Shown: piece after piece, positions 24,681 to 32,587 of the stretch | How positions within the stretch are numbered: the stretch's first letter is position 1 | Layout: each line of letters starts with the position of its first letter | Source: an uncultured Bacilli bacterium | GTDB lineage: Bacteria > Bacillota_I > Bacilli_A > RF39 > UBA660 | DNA length: 46,356 nucleotides | Reading direction: 5' to 3' | NCBI GenBank assembly: GCA_944358825.1 | Contig: CALVSA010000008.1 | Span: 1-46,356, forward strand | Position numbers and translations under genes: made by a program | Notes under the pieces: generated by a model | What the model saw: only the letters and a program-made list of their open reading frames with translations | Databases searched by the model: none | What the model was told of the DNA's origin: nothing

Positions 24681-24706
24681 AAACTCTAGATATCTCTCTA
24701 GAGTTT
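24681..24706. terminator. Bidirectional terminator between the trmD operon and the coat gene 3' half
   Basis: Perfect 10-bp stem AAACTCTAGA / TCTAGAGTTT with a 6-nt loop. Confidence 0.75.
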
Positions 24707-24711
24707 ATATA

Positions 24712-24843
24712 TTATCTAAATTGACAACAAGAACCACATTGTTGGTTTGTAACTACATTTTCTTCACTACATGTATAGCGGGGTTGATATGTATGACGAT
24801 AGATATGATTATTGATTATTCTAGTATTTATTGGGCATACATG
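24712..24843 (-). pseudogene. cotD: CotD-like spore coat protein, C-terminal half A (interrupted gene)
   Basis: Read on minus from the core CATGTATG (24843-24836): H V C P I N T R I I N N, then HIYRHTYQPRYTC, SEENVVTNQQ and CGSCCQFR to the stop at 24712. The PH..P..T...N....H.Y.P pattern matches my memory of CotD, an inner spore coat protein. There is no start codon or ribosome-binding site; upstream sequence is the end of the recombinase gene. The missing N-terminal half lies at 28558-28785 in the same orientation, ending precisely at ...PHV. Fusing the halves at the shared core restores an uninterrupted 116-residue protein. Confidence 0.88.
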
Positions 24844-24859
24844 TCTTTGCCCTTTTTTG

Positions 24860-26425
24860 TTAGATTTTATAAAATGTAACTTTAACATTTATTGTTTTAT
24901 CTTCAAATATTTCTATTCTATCTATTAAATTAACTATTAATTCTCTATCAATGCTTTCCATAGATAAAAATTTATTAATGTATTCTTCTATTTTTTTATT
25001 GTTGATATTAATATTTTCTTGATTATTTTTTATATTATTATGTTCTATTAATCTTTTAGTTTTTAATTTTAATTCATTATTTAGTTTAATACTTAGTCTA
25101 TCAAATTGTTCTAATGGTATCTTTTTATTAAGTTTATCTAAATAAATATTATCAAGGTTATCATTTATTCTTTTTATTTCTGATTCTAGTATAGTAATTT
25201 CTTTTATTATACTTATTTTGTCTTTTTTATTTATATTTTTTAAAGCCTCTTCTTTTATAGACTTTTTATCAATATAATTTAAGTATTGTTCTTTTAATGA
25301 ATTTATAATTATCTTTTCTAATGTATCATAATTATTTGAATGAGTCGTACACAATCTTTGTTTCATATAAGTTCGATAATAATTACAAATAGTATAACAT
25401 CTATTATCTTTTTTTCTTCTAGGTGTTACTGATATTCTATGACCACAATCACCACAATGCAAAAGTCCATCAAGCAAATGAATTTCTTTTTTTTCACATC
25501 TACCTACGTTTTTTGGAAGTTTTTTTTGTACTTCATCAAATATATCTTTATCAATTATTGCTTCATGCGTATTTTTTACAACTATATAATCATTAGGATT
25601 ATTTTTTACAATTTTTTTAATTTTATAATTTATCTTACTTCTTTTATTCTGAACTAAATCTCCGGTATAGTTTCTATTAGTTAAAATATCTTGAATTGTT
25701 TTAGCATGCCACTGTCCATAATTTAAATTGTAGTGACTTTTCCATTCAAAATTATAATACTGTGCTGGAGTTTTAACATTTTCTTCAGTTAATTTTTTAG
25801 CTATTTTAAAATAAGATAATCCTTCTAAACTCATATTAAATATTTTTTTAACAATGATTGCTTGTTCTGCGTTAATAACTAAATGATTTTTATCATCTTT
25901 ATCCTGATCATATCCAAAAGGAGTTCTTCCTCCGACCCATTTTCCTTCCTTTTGTTTTGCTCTTAAACTTGACTTAATTTTTTTAGATATATCTTTGGCA
26001 TACATATCATTCATAATTGCTTTAAATGGTGCAATATCATTATTAGAATTATCTAGATATGTGTCTATATTATCCGTTAGCGCTATATATCTAACTCCTT
26101 TGGATGGAAAATACTTTTCTACAAGTTCTCCTGTTCCAATATAATCTCTACCTAATCTAGACATATCTTTTGTAATAACCATATTTATTTTTTTAGATTC
26201 AATATCACTAATAAGTCTTTTGAAAGCGGGCCTATCAAAATTTGTTCCACTAAATCCATCATCAATATAAATATCATATACTTTTAAATTATTTTCTTTA
26301 ACATATTGAAGTAATAAACTTTTTTGATTAGTTATACTTTCGCTTTCGCGTTTTTCTCCATCTTCTTTTGATAACCTTATATATAAACCTACATTATAAA
26401 TTTCACTTACAATCTTAAGTAACAT
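24860..26425 (-). CDS. Large serine recombinase (site-specific integrase/excisionase)
   Basis: 521 residues from the ATG at 26425 (GGGAGGTAAAATTG upstream). Resolvase domain: catalytic Ser19 in YIRLSKEDG, IDDGFSGTNFDRPAF, and SRLGRD with the conserved arginines. The recombinase domain follows (GGRTPFGY segment), then a zinc ribbon (HCGDCGH... C...C, about 320-365) and a long coiled-coil region (about 395-470). It resembles TnpX-like recombinases of clostridial elements. Its stop is 17 bp from the left junction core, the usual place for the enzyme of an integrated element. Confidence 0.95.
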   Translation of the reverse strand: MLLKIVSEIYNVGLYIRLSKEDGEKRESESITNQKSLLLQYVKENNLKVYDIYIDDGFSGTNFDRPAFKRLISDIESKKINMVITKDMSRLGRDYIGTGELVEKYFPSKGVRYIALTDNIDTYLDNSNNDIAPFKAIMNDMYAKDISKKIKSSLRAKQKEGKWVGGRTPFGYDQDKDDKNHLVINAEQAIIVKKIFNMSLEGLSYFKIAKKLTEENVKTPAQYYNFEWKSHYNLNYGQWHAKTIQDILTNRNYTGDLVQNKRSKINYKIKKIVKNNPNDYIVVKNTHEAIIDKDIFDEVQKKLPKNVGRCEKKEIHLLDGLLHCGDCGHRISVTPRRKKDNRCYTICNYYRTYMKQRLCTTHSNNYDTLEKIIINSLKEQYLNYIDKKSIKEEALKNINKKDKISIIKEITILESEIKRINDNLDNIYLDKLNKKIPLEQFDRLSIKLNNELKLKTKRLIEHNNIKNNQENININNKKIEEYINKFLSMESIDRELIVNLIDRIEIFEDKTINVKVTFYKI

Positions 26426-26603
26426 CAATTTTACCTCCCTTATTTTTAAGAGAAAATCGCGTACATGGTGATGTTATCTCATGTTTTTTATTTTTACAAA
26501 TCGTTTGAATATATTTTTTTAATTCTTTATTTAAAGTTTTAATAATAATATCATTTATATTTTTTTCATTATTAAAAATAAAATTTATTTTGTATTTATC
26601 CAT
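26415..26603 (-). CDS. Small hypothetical protein upstream of the recombinase
   Basis: 62 residues behind GAGGTGCG, overlapping the recombinase start by about 11 bases. Lys/Asn-rich helix, then SPCTRFSLKN and a C-terminal GGKIDVT. The TRFS segment also occurs in the next small gene upstream. A recombination directionality factor or a translational coupling peptide is possible; no family recognised. Confidence 0.5.
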   Translation of the reverse strand: MDKYKINFIFNNEKNINDIIIKTLNKELKKYIQTICKNKKHEITSPCTRFSLKNKGGKIDVT

Positions 26604-26788
26604 AACTTTCGCACCTCATTTAAATTTATGGATAAATTATTAGTTTTAGTAATACTAAATCGTGTAAATACCACATTACACATTAATTTAGTATTACTTA
26701 TAGGTATTGACTCTTTGTAGATTATTATTTTAATCATATTTTTTTGTATCATTCTTATTTTATAAGATATTAAAGTATATAAAAACAT
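26585..26788 (-). CDS. Small hypothetical protein with TRFS motif
   Basis: 67 residues, possibly starting at an internal Met (MIQKNMIK). It contains CNVVFTRFSITKTNN, matching the TRFS region of the gene that follows, which it overlaps. Coupled position suggests that it belongs to the element's recombination module. No known domain. Confidence 0.4.
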   Translation of the reverse strand: MFLYTLISYKIRMIQKNMIKIIIYKESIPISNTKLMCNVVFTRFSITKTNNLSINLNEVRKLWINTK

Positions 26789-26825
26789 CCTACATTTAAT
26801 AAATCAATTATTTTTGTAGGATGTT
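26784..26825. terminator. Inverted repeat acting as terminator after fic
   Basis: Perfect 11-bp repeat AACATCCTACA / TGTAGGATGTT with a ~20-nt AT-rich loop; on minus it is followed by T5. TCCTACA also appears in the larger inverted repeat at 32588-32662. Confidence 0.6.
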
Positions 26826-26832
26826 CAATTTT

Positions 26833-27585
26833 TTAATTATTTTCTTTTATTTCAAAATCTAATAATTCTTCACATATTTTTTCGTATAAATCTTGTTCGT
26901 GACGGGTAGTATCAATTAAGAACATTTTATCATTTTCATATTCTTTTAAACCTCTCATATAATAAGGTTTATCATCATCTAATACAATAAATGGCATAAT
27001 GTTATTTCTCAAACATTCTTTAAACATTATTATTCTACCAACACGACCATTTCCATCACCAAAGGGATGTATACGCTCAAATTTAAAATGAAAATCAACA
27101 ATATCTTCTAAAGTAATGTTAGTTTTAGAATTATATTCATTTAATAATTCTTCGATTTTCTCTTCTACATTTTCTGGTGCCGTAGTATTAATAATATTAA
27201 CTACACCTATTATATTAGGAACAACTTTAAATCCACCAACGTTATATCTAGGATTTTCTTCATCACTAGTGTTTCTCTTTAAAATCTTATTCATTTCAAT
27301 TATCATCTCTTTAGTTAATAGTTCATCTACATTATCTAACATATAATCAAATAATTTAAAATGATTTTTAGATTCAGTTAAATCATCTAATTTGATTAAA
27401 TCATCACTTTTAAGAATAAATGAAGATGTATCAAATATTGCTTCAGTTTGCTCACTAGTTAATCTACTACCTTCAATTTTATTTGAATTGTAAGCAAAAT
27501 AAACTTGTGAATAATGATATATATTTCCTTTAAATTTAGATTCTTTTTGTTTAATTAATTCATTTTTAATTTTATTTATATTCAT
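26833..27585 (-). CDS. fic: Fic-domain protein with N-terminal inhibitory motif (class II)
   Basis: 250 residues. The Fic motif HPFGDGNGRVGRI carries the catalytic His and the phosphate-binding GNGR. An inhibitory (S/T)xxxE(G/N) motif is visible upstream of it as SNKIEG (about residues 34-39), so activity should be self-restrained. Such enzymes usually transfer AMP to a protein target. It is cargo of the element and overlaps the preceding GNAT fragment by four bases. A stabilising or defensive role for the element is inference. Confidence 0.9.
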   Translation of the reverse strand: MNINKIKNELIKQKESKFKGNIYHYSQVYFAYNSNKIEGSRLTSEQTEAIFDTSSFILKSDDLIKLDDLTESKNHFKLFDYMLDNVDELLTKEMIIEMNKILKRNTSDEENPRYNVGGFKVVPNIIGVVNIINTTAPENVEEKIEELLNEYNSKTNITLEDIVDFHFKFERIHPFGDGNGRVGRIIMFKECLRNNIMPFIVLDDDKPYYMRGLKEYENDKMFLIDTTRHEQDLYEKICEELLDFEIKENN

Positions 27586-27893
27586 AATTCATCTCGCTTT
27601 CTATTTTTGTTAACTACTTTATATTCCATATAATATCTACTATCTGTTTCTTCTTTTACATTAAAACCTAGTTTATTATATAAATTAATTGCTTTAATAT
27701 TATCTTTGTATACCCATAAATATACATTATTATTTGATTTAGATAGAACATCTTTAATAATTGATGTCTCAATTTCTTTATTTTTGTATTGTTTTTCAAT
27801 AAATATTTCATCTAATAGTAAACAATTTTCATTTTTAGTTATCAAAAAACTTCCAATTATAGTATTATTTAAAAGAATATTTTTATATTCTTT
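27582..27893 (-). pseudogene. GNAT acetyltransferase, 3' fragment
   Basis: The readable frame gives IIGSFLITKNENCLLLDEIFI, then VYKDNIKAINLYNKLGF, the C-terminal acetyl-CoA-binding half of a GNAT. The frame opens at 27893 inside the end of the upstream gene, with no proper N-terminal half. It is therefore 5'-truncated; a short product from ATG 27845 is possible. Confidence 0.7.
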
Positions 27894-28452
27894 CTATATC
27901 TCTTATAGAAGCGTTTTCTACTTTATTACCTGATTCACAATGTTTAAAGAATTCATTTGCTGTTATATTATATTTTGGTTTTGTATATTCATAAATTGTC
28001 GTGTAATCATTATGAATGTTGTATTTTTTTTTAATCATATTATCAAATTTATTTTTAACAGAAAGTAATGCTTCGTTTAAACTTTTATATTTGTGTATTC
28101 CACGATGTGGTTCCCATGAGTGTTCTATCCAATAGTAATTAGTTTCGTCATTAGCTATAATAAATGTGTGTGTAGGGAAGATTTTTCCATCATAATTAAT
28201 TATAAAATACGAATTATATCTAATATTTTCTTGTTCTAAAAAATATCTTTCTAGTTCAACTTGGTCCCAACAAACTCCATATTTTGTCTTTATTAATGTT
28301 TTTGGTGCTTGTAAAAAATATTTTGTTTGGAAATTATTATCCCAATTTTTTTCATCATCAGGATATATATTTTTGTCTTTATCTGCAAATCCATATTTTA
28401 TATCTTTCATGTTATTTAAAATCGATTTTAAGTATTTTTCAAATTCATTCAT
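27883..28452 (-). CDS. Transglutaminase-like cysteine protein (element cargo)
   Basis: 189 residues from the ATG at 28452, preceded by GAGGT; an in-frame start further upstream lacks such a site. KYGVCWDQVELERYFL, then FPTHTFIIA and a WIEHSWEPHRGIH segment, suggests a papain/transglutaminase-type Cys-His arrangement. The exact family is not certain. It is the element's outermost gene, next to the junction with the coat gene N-terminal half. Confidence 0.65.
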   Translation of the reverse strand: MNEFEKYLKSILNNMKDIKYGFADKDKNIYPDDEKNWDNNFQTKYFLQAPKTLIKTKYGVCWDQVELERYFLEQENIRYNSYFIINYDGKIFPTHTFIIANDETNYYWIEHSWEPHRGIHKYKSLNEALLSVKNKFDNMIKKKYNIHNDYTTIYEYTKPKYNITANEFFKHCESGNKVENASIRDIERI

Positions 28453-28557
28453 AATATTTACCTCTGTAATCATTATACCATAAAAAAAGACATTCTTATC
28501 AAAAAGCCTTTCATTTATATTTAGTTTCTCTAATGTTTTTTGGTCTATCATAAATTA

Positions 28558-28785
28558 TCACACATGAGGAACTTCATGAAGAATATTGCGATAAACACAT
28601 CTTTCTCTTGGAGTTTCCATGATTGGAGCTGACATCATAGGTTGAGCATATCCTCCCATTTCATATCCTCCCATCATTTCGTTAGTATTAGTATTGGTAT
28701 TTACATTTTGATTAGTTATGTTTATATCAATATCATTATCTAAACCGTATGGCATATCTTGTCTGAATTCATCATTACAAAACAT
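28558..28785 (-). pseudogene. cotD: CotD-like spore coat protein, N-terminal half (interrupted gene)
   Basis: 75 codons with AGGAGG before the ATG at 28785. MFCNDEFRQDMPYGLDN, an Asn/Thr-rich stretch, a Met/Gly-rich stretch (MMGGYEMGGYAQPMM), then ERCVYRNILHEVPHV and a TGA created by the junction. Without the element the frame continues from PHV into CPINTR... of the C-terminal half. In this arrangement only a truncated protein lacking the conserved region and all but two of the cysteines could be made. Confidence 0.88.
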
Positions 28786-28806
28786 TTAACTTCCTCCTAT
28801 CTACCT

Positions 28807-28831
28807 TATAATATGAGACGTTTTAATTAGT
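28807..28831 (-). promoter_or_regulatory. Sigma-K-like promoter candidate for the cotD-like gene
   Basis: On minus, CATATTATA (28815-28807) fits the sigma-K -10 pattern CATAnnnTA, with AC at 28831-28830 as possible -35, though the spacing is 1-2 bases short. A hairpin-forming repeat AGACGTTT / AAACGTCT (28816-28848) overlaps it and may instead end ffh transcription. Confidence 0.35.
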
Positions 28832-28873
28832 AACTAATATAAACGTCTAATTTGGAAGTAAATAGGTGAAAAT

Positions 28874-30181
28874 TTAAAATGGCATTTTAAAATTTTTATT
28901 TTGCATTAACTTCATCATTTTTTTCATTTCTTCAAATTGTTTCAATAGGTTATTGACATCTGTTACAGTTGTTCCTGATCCGTTTGCAATTCTTTGCTTG
29001 CGACTTGCTTTTAGGATGGCAGGATTTTTTCTTTCTTCTTTTGTCATTGATAGGACAATGGCTTCTATGTGTGCCATTTTTTTAGGATCAATATTGACAT
29101 TATTTAAGCCCATTTTTTTGGCACCTGGTAGTAATTTTATTAAGTTTTCTAGTGGCCCTAGTTTCTTTATTTGATTTAATTGTTCTAAAAAATCTTCAAG
29201 ATCAAAATTACCACTTGTCATTTTTTTTGCTGTTTTCATGGCTTCTTTTTCATCTATTTCACTTTCAACTTTTTCAACGATACTCAAAATATCTCCCATA
29301 CCAAGTATTCTTGAAGCCATACGATCTGGATGAAATTCTACAAGTCCGTCTAGTTTTTCACTAATACCGATAAATTTAATTGGAATATTTGTTAGATGAC
29401 GAACGGATAGGGCAACACCACCTCTAGTATCTCCATCTAATTTTGTAAGTATTACTCCAGTTAATGATAAGGAATTATTAAACCCTTCAATAACATTAAT
29501 AGCATCTTGTCCCATCATAGCATCGATTACTAATAAGGTTTCATCGGGATGAACAATTTCAGTGATATCTTTTAATTCATCCATTAGTTTTTCATCAATA
29601 TGTAATCTTCCAGCAGTATCTATTAATACATAATCAAACCCATTTTCTTTAGCATATTCTAAGGCTTGTTTAACAGTTATTTTAGGATCAGTAGTTCCTT
29701 TTTCAAAAACTTCAATGTTTAGTTCTTTTCCTATTTGAACTAATTGATCAATGGCTGCTGGTCTATATATATCACAAGCAACGAGTAGGGGTTTTCTTTT
29801 ATGATTTTTACGTAGGTAATTAGCAAGTTTTCCAATTGTAGTAGTTTTACCTGAACCTTGCAATCCAACTAGCATAGAAATTGTTAAATCTTTTTTTATT
29901 GTTAAATCGCTTTTTTCTCCACCAAGTAATTCAGTTAATTCATCTTTAACAATTTTTACAAAGTATTCTCCTGGAGATAGGCTTTTATTTACTTCTTCAC
30001 CTAAGGCTTTTTGTTTAACATTGTTTGTAAATTCTTTAACAACTTTATAGTTAACGTCAGCTTCTAGTAAAGATAATCTTATTTCTCTCATCATTTCTGA
30101 AATATTATCTTCTGTTATTTTTCCATAACCTTTAATTTTATGTATTACTCCTTGTAATCTATCACTTAAATTTTCAAACAT
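28874..30181 (-). CDS. ffh: Signal recognition particle protein Ffh
   Basis: 435 residues from the ATG at 30181 (GGTGATATA upstream). An N-domain helical bundle is followed by a GTPase with GLQGSGKTTT, DTAGR and TKLDGDTRGG. The C-terminal M-domain (about 300-430), rich in Met and Lys, binds SRP RNA and signal peptides. Complete and standard length. It is divergent from tRNA-Gly. Confidence 0.98.
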   Translation of the reverse strand: MFENLSDRLQGVIHKIKGYGKITEDNISEMMREIRLSLLEADVNYKVVKEFTNNVKQKALGEEVNKSLSPGEYFVKIVKDELTELLGGEKSDLTIKKDLTISMLVGLQGSGKTTTIGKLANYLRKNHKRKPLLVACDIYRPAAIDQLVQIGKELNIEVFEKGTTDPKITVKQALEYAKENGFDYVLIDTAGRLHIDEKLMDELKDITEIVHPDETLLVIDAMMGQDAINVIEGFNNSLSLTGVILTKLDGDTRGGVALSVRHLTNIPIKFIGISEKLDGLVEFHPDRMASRILGMGDILSIVEKVESEIDEKEAMKTAKKMTSGNFDLEDFLEQLNQIKKLGPLENLIKLLPGAKKMGLNNVNIDPKKMAHIEAIVLSMTKEERKNPAILKASRKQRIANGSGTTVTDVNNLLKQFEEMKKMMKLMQNKNFKMPF

Positions 30182-30236
30182 TATATCACCTTCTAAATAA
30201 TTATACACTATATTTTGAGATTTTTATTAAAAACTA

Positions 30237-30265
30237 TTGATTTTTATTAATTTTTTTTATATAAT
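30237..30265 (+). promoter_or_regulatory. Promoter of tRNA-Gly
   Basis: TTGATT (30237-30242), 17-bp spacer, TATAAT (30260-30265); predicted start ~5 bases before the tRNA. Confidence 0.7.
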
Positions 30266-30276
30266 TACAAATGTGT

Positions 30277-30351
30277 GCAGATGTAGTACAATGGTTAGTA
30301 TGCGACCTTGCCAAGGTTGAGATGCGGGTTCGATTCCCGTCATTTGCTCCA
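30277..30351 (+). tRNA. tRNA-Gly (anticodon GCC), CCA encoded
   Basis: 75 nt. Acceptor stem GCAGATG / CATTTGC (one G-U), D-loop with GGTTAGTA, anticodon arm ACCTTGCCAAGGT with GCC, T-arm GCGGGTTCGATTCCCGT, and TCCA at the end. Confidence 0.97.
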
Positions 30352-30360
30352 TTTGAATAC

Positions 30361-30395
30361 AACTTACGGACTAATTAAAGTTCGTAAGTTTTTAT
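30361..30395 (+). terminator. Terminator after tRNA-Gly
   Basis: AACTTACG / CGTAAGTT stem extended by weaker pairs, then T5. Confidence 0.8.
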
Positions 30396-30521
30396 TTTAT
30401 ATAAATCTAGTTAAAAAAATATAACTGCAAAACAAGCAGTTCTTCAAAAGTTAACCTTAAATATGTGTGAGGACAAATTAAAATTTATGTCCTAGTCAGC
30501 AGTGAAAACATACTCTCGTAA

Positions 30522-30758
30522 GTTTTCTATTATAGGAAATCTCAAAAAGACGATCTTCACGAAATATTCGGCGGTCGTAATAGAAAAAATTCTATTAAAT
30601 ATGGATTCGTTCTACCATTATTTAGAGAATGTCATTCTCTAAATCAAAATAATCCATTTTTTAATGATTATTGGCATAAGCAAGAGCAAATATACTGGAA
30701 AGAGCATATTGGCTCTAGAGAAAAAATTATTAAGATATTTAGAAAAAGTTATTTATGA
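30522..30758 (+). pseudogene. Phage-type HNH-like protein remnant
   Basis: An open stretch without start codon reads KDDLHEIFGGRNRKNS, IKYGFVLPLFRECH, and near the end GSREKIIKIFRKSYL. This recalls small phage HNH/recombination proteins (HHIFGG.NRK.SEKYG.....C..CH pattern). Upstream stops and the missing Met show that it is decayed. Its place just after tRNA-Gly suggests an old phage-type insertion. Between 30396 and 30521 I see nothing else interpretable. Confidence 0.6.
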
Positions 30759-30897
30759 TAAATAGTTAAAAAAATAAAAAGACGATAATTTATTCATCAT
30801 CTTTTGAATTTGTATAGAAATCTGTGTAAATGATATATATCCATGATTAGAGGTAAGTGTATTACTTACTTCTTTTTGTTATTTACATCAAGAGAAT

Positions 30898-31893
30898 TTA
30901 TTCATTATTTTCAATTAATGATTTCATTTCTTTTAATTTTGTTTCTAATAATTTCTTATCAATCAATTTTAGTTTATATTCAGAAATTAAAGTTTGAGAC
31001 ATATTTTTACTTAATGAATATTCCACAACATCTTTATCTTTGGAGCTACATAAAATAATACCAACACTAGGATTTTCTTGCTCTTTTTTAACATCTCTAT
31101 CTAATGCTTCTAAATATAAATTCATTTTTCCTAAATATTCTGCCTTAAATTCCCCTAGTTTTAATTCAAATGCCACTAAACAGGATAATTCTCTATTGTA
31201 AAAAAGCAAGTCAATGAAAAAATCGTGGTTTCCAACCTGAACTCTATACTCATCTCCAATAAAAGTAAAATCTTTACCAACTTCTAATATAAAATCTTTT
31301 AAATTTTTAATAATAGCATTTTTTAAATCTTTTTCCGAAAATTCGCTAGGTAAATCTAAAAATTCTAAACTATAAGTATCTAAAATTTTTGTATTAGGAT
31401 AATCATCTTCATCAATAGTTTTCGTTACTGTTGGCAATTGCTTACCATCAGAAAGCATGTATCTTTCATAATATGATGAGGTAATTTGTCTATCTAATTC
31501 GCGTTTAGAATAATTATTTCTAATAGATAATTGTAAATAAAAATGTCTTTCTTCTTTGGTTTTAGCACCACTTAAAATAAGTAAATTATTTGTCCATGAC
31601 AATTGCGTCACCAGTGGTGTCGCAATCTCATCATCTTTATAAGTAATATAAAACTGAATCATTCTTTCTATATTTCTTTTGGTAAAACCTTTAATAGCAG
31701 GATAATTATTTTTCATAAAATCTGCTGCTTTAGTTGTAATTTTATCTCCATAACTACTATTTTCTTTCATAACATACAGAAACTTCCCGACTTCAAGATA
31801 CAGTAAAATCATTTCTTCATTTACTTTTCTATAAGCATTATTTTTCCTTTTTTCAATCATTTCAATTATTTGACTAAAATTAGAATCTAACAT
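30898..31893 (-). CDS. DUF1016/YhcG-family PD-(D/E)XK nuclease domain protein
   Basis: 331 residues. The N-terminal helical DUF1016 domain (KRNIERMIQFY, TPLVTQLSWTNNLLIL) is followed by a PD-(D/E)XK-like domain with GNHDFFIDLLFYNRELSCLVAFELKL, giving the D...ExK arrangement. Members occur in restriction-modification and defence regions and in isolation; their substrate is unclear. A membrane protein gene is just upstream on the same strand. Confidence 0.88.
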   Translation of the reverse strand: MLDSNFSQIIEMIEKRKNNAYRKVNEEMILLYLEVGKFLYVMKENSSYGDKITTKAADFMKNNYPAIKGFTKRNIERMIQFYITYKDDEIATPLVTQLSWTNNLLILSGAKTKEERHFYLQLSIRNNYSKRELDRQITSSYYERYMLSDGKQLPTVTKTIDEDDYPNTKILDTYSLEFLDLPSEFSEKDLKNAIIKNLKDFILEVGKDFTFIGDEYRVQVGNHDFFIDLLFYNRELSCLVAFELKLGEFKAEYLGKMNLYLEALDRDVKKEQENPSVGIILCSSKDKDVVEYSLSKNMSQTLISEYKLKLIDKKLLETKLKEMKSLIENNE

Positions 31894-31908
31894 AATAACA
31901 CCTTCCTT

Positions 31909-32493
31909 TTAATTATTAGATGTAGTTTTATATAATAACAAAACCATTAATATAAGAATAAGTATAGGAATAATTATATAATTTACCCAAATATTAAATA
32001 TAGTTGGAATGATGGAACAAATAACACCTAATAATCCACCTATAATTATACATAATATAAATCCACCAATTCTTAACCCCAAATTCTTACCTTTAATACT
32101 ATTTTCTTTATTAAATTTATTATAAAAGAACAAAACTACTATGCCTAATAACCACCATAGTATGCCACCACTTATAAATTTTCCAATTGTATGATCATTT
32201 TCATTATTATTCAAAACTTTGTTAATGTAATTATTATCTGATTCATTAATTTCTTTTACAATACTATTATATTCCTTCATTAAGTTCTCATTTTGATTTA
32301 TCTTATCCATATCTAATTCAGTAATTTTTTGCAAAATATCTATTCTATTTTTAATTCTATTAGAGTAAAAAAAGTTTGTATCAATAAAAGGAAACAGGAT
32401 TAGTACTGATACAAAAACAATAATTACAATAATCCCTAATTTTCTTTTATTCATACCTAATATTTTATTTATTATAGTTGATTTTAAATCCAT
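31909..32493 (-). CDS. Hypothetical membrane protein
   Basis: 194 residues from the ATG at 32493, which has AGGAGGGGTGTCG upstream; a longer reading from 32568 is possible. Transmembrane segments at about 20-39, 110-128, 145-165 and 172-190, with a charged Asn/Glu-rich loop (about 45-105). No known family. It ends 15 bases before the DUF1016 gene, so both are probably co-transcribed. Confidence 0.65.
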   Translation of the reverse strand: MDLKSTIINKILGMNKRKLGIIVIIVFVSVLILFPFIDTNFFYSNRIKNRIDILQKITELDMDKINQNENLMKEYNSIVKEINESDNNYINKVLNNNENDHTIGKFISGGILWWLLGIVVLFFYNKFNKENSIKGKNLGLRIGGFILCIIIGGLLGVICSIIPTIFNIWVNYIIIPILILILMVLLLYKTTSNN

Positions 32494-32587
32494 CGACACC
32501 CCTCCTAATAAAGCAATGATTACTAATAAAATTATACTATATAACACTATTTTTTTCCATACTCCCACTTGAAAAAAACTAAATATT

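Larger units (their letters stand above)
24836..28566 (-). mobile_element. ~3.72-kb serine-recombinase intervening element inside the cotD-like gene
   Basis: Bounded by CATGTATG (24836-24843, minus strand) and CATGTGTG (28559-28566, minus strand), each at the exact break in the coat gene. It carries a large serine recombinase whose stop lies 17 bp from the left junction, two small ORFs, a Fic protein, a GNAT fragment and a transglutaminase-like protein, all on minus. There are no structural phage or conjugation genes. Excision by core-core recombination would rebuild the coat gene. Compare the skin element in sigK and SPbeta in spsM of Bacillus (established precedents). Confidence 0.85.

Noticed and set aside
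24712-24843. Independent small coat gene rather than half of one
   Set aside because: No start codon or ribosome-binding site. The sequence upstream is the end of the recombinase gene, and the N-terminal half elsewhere breaks at the same codon and core.
25439-25657. Open frame on plus inside the recombinase gene
   Set aside because: Low-complexity Phe/Ile/Tyr translation antisense to a clear catalytic protein.
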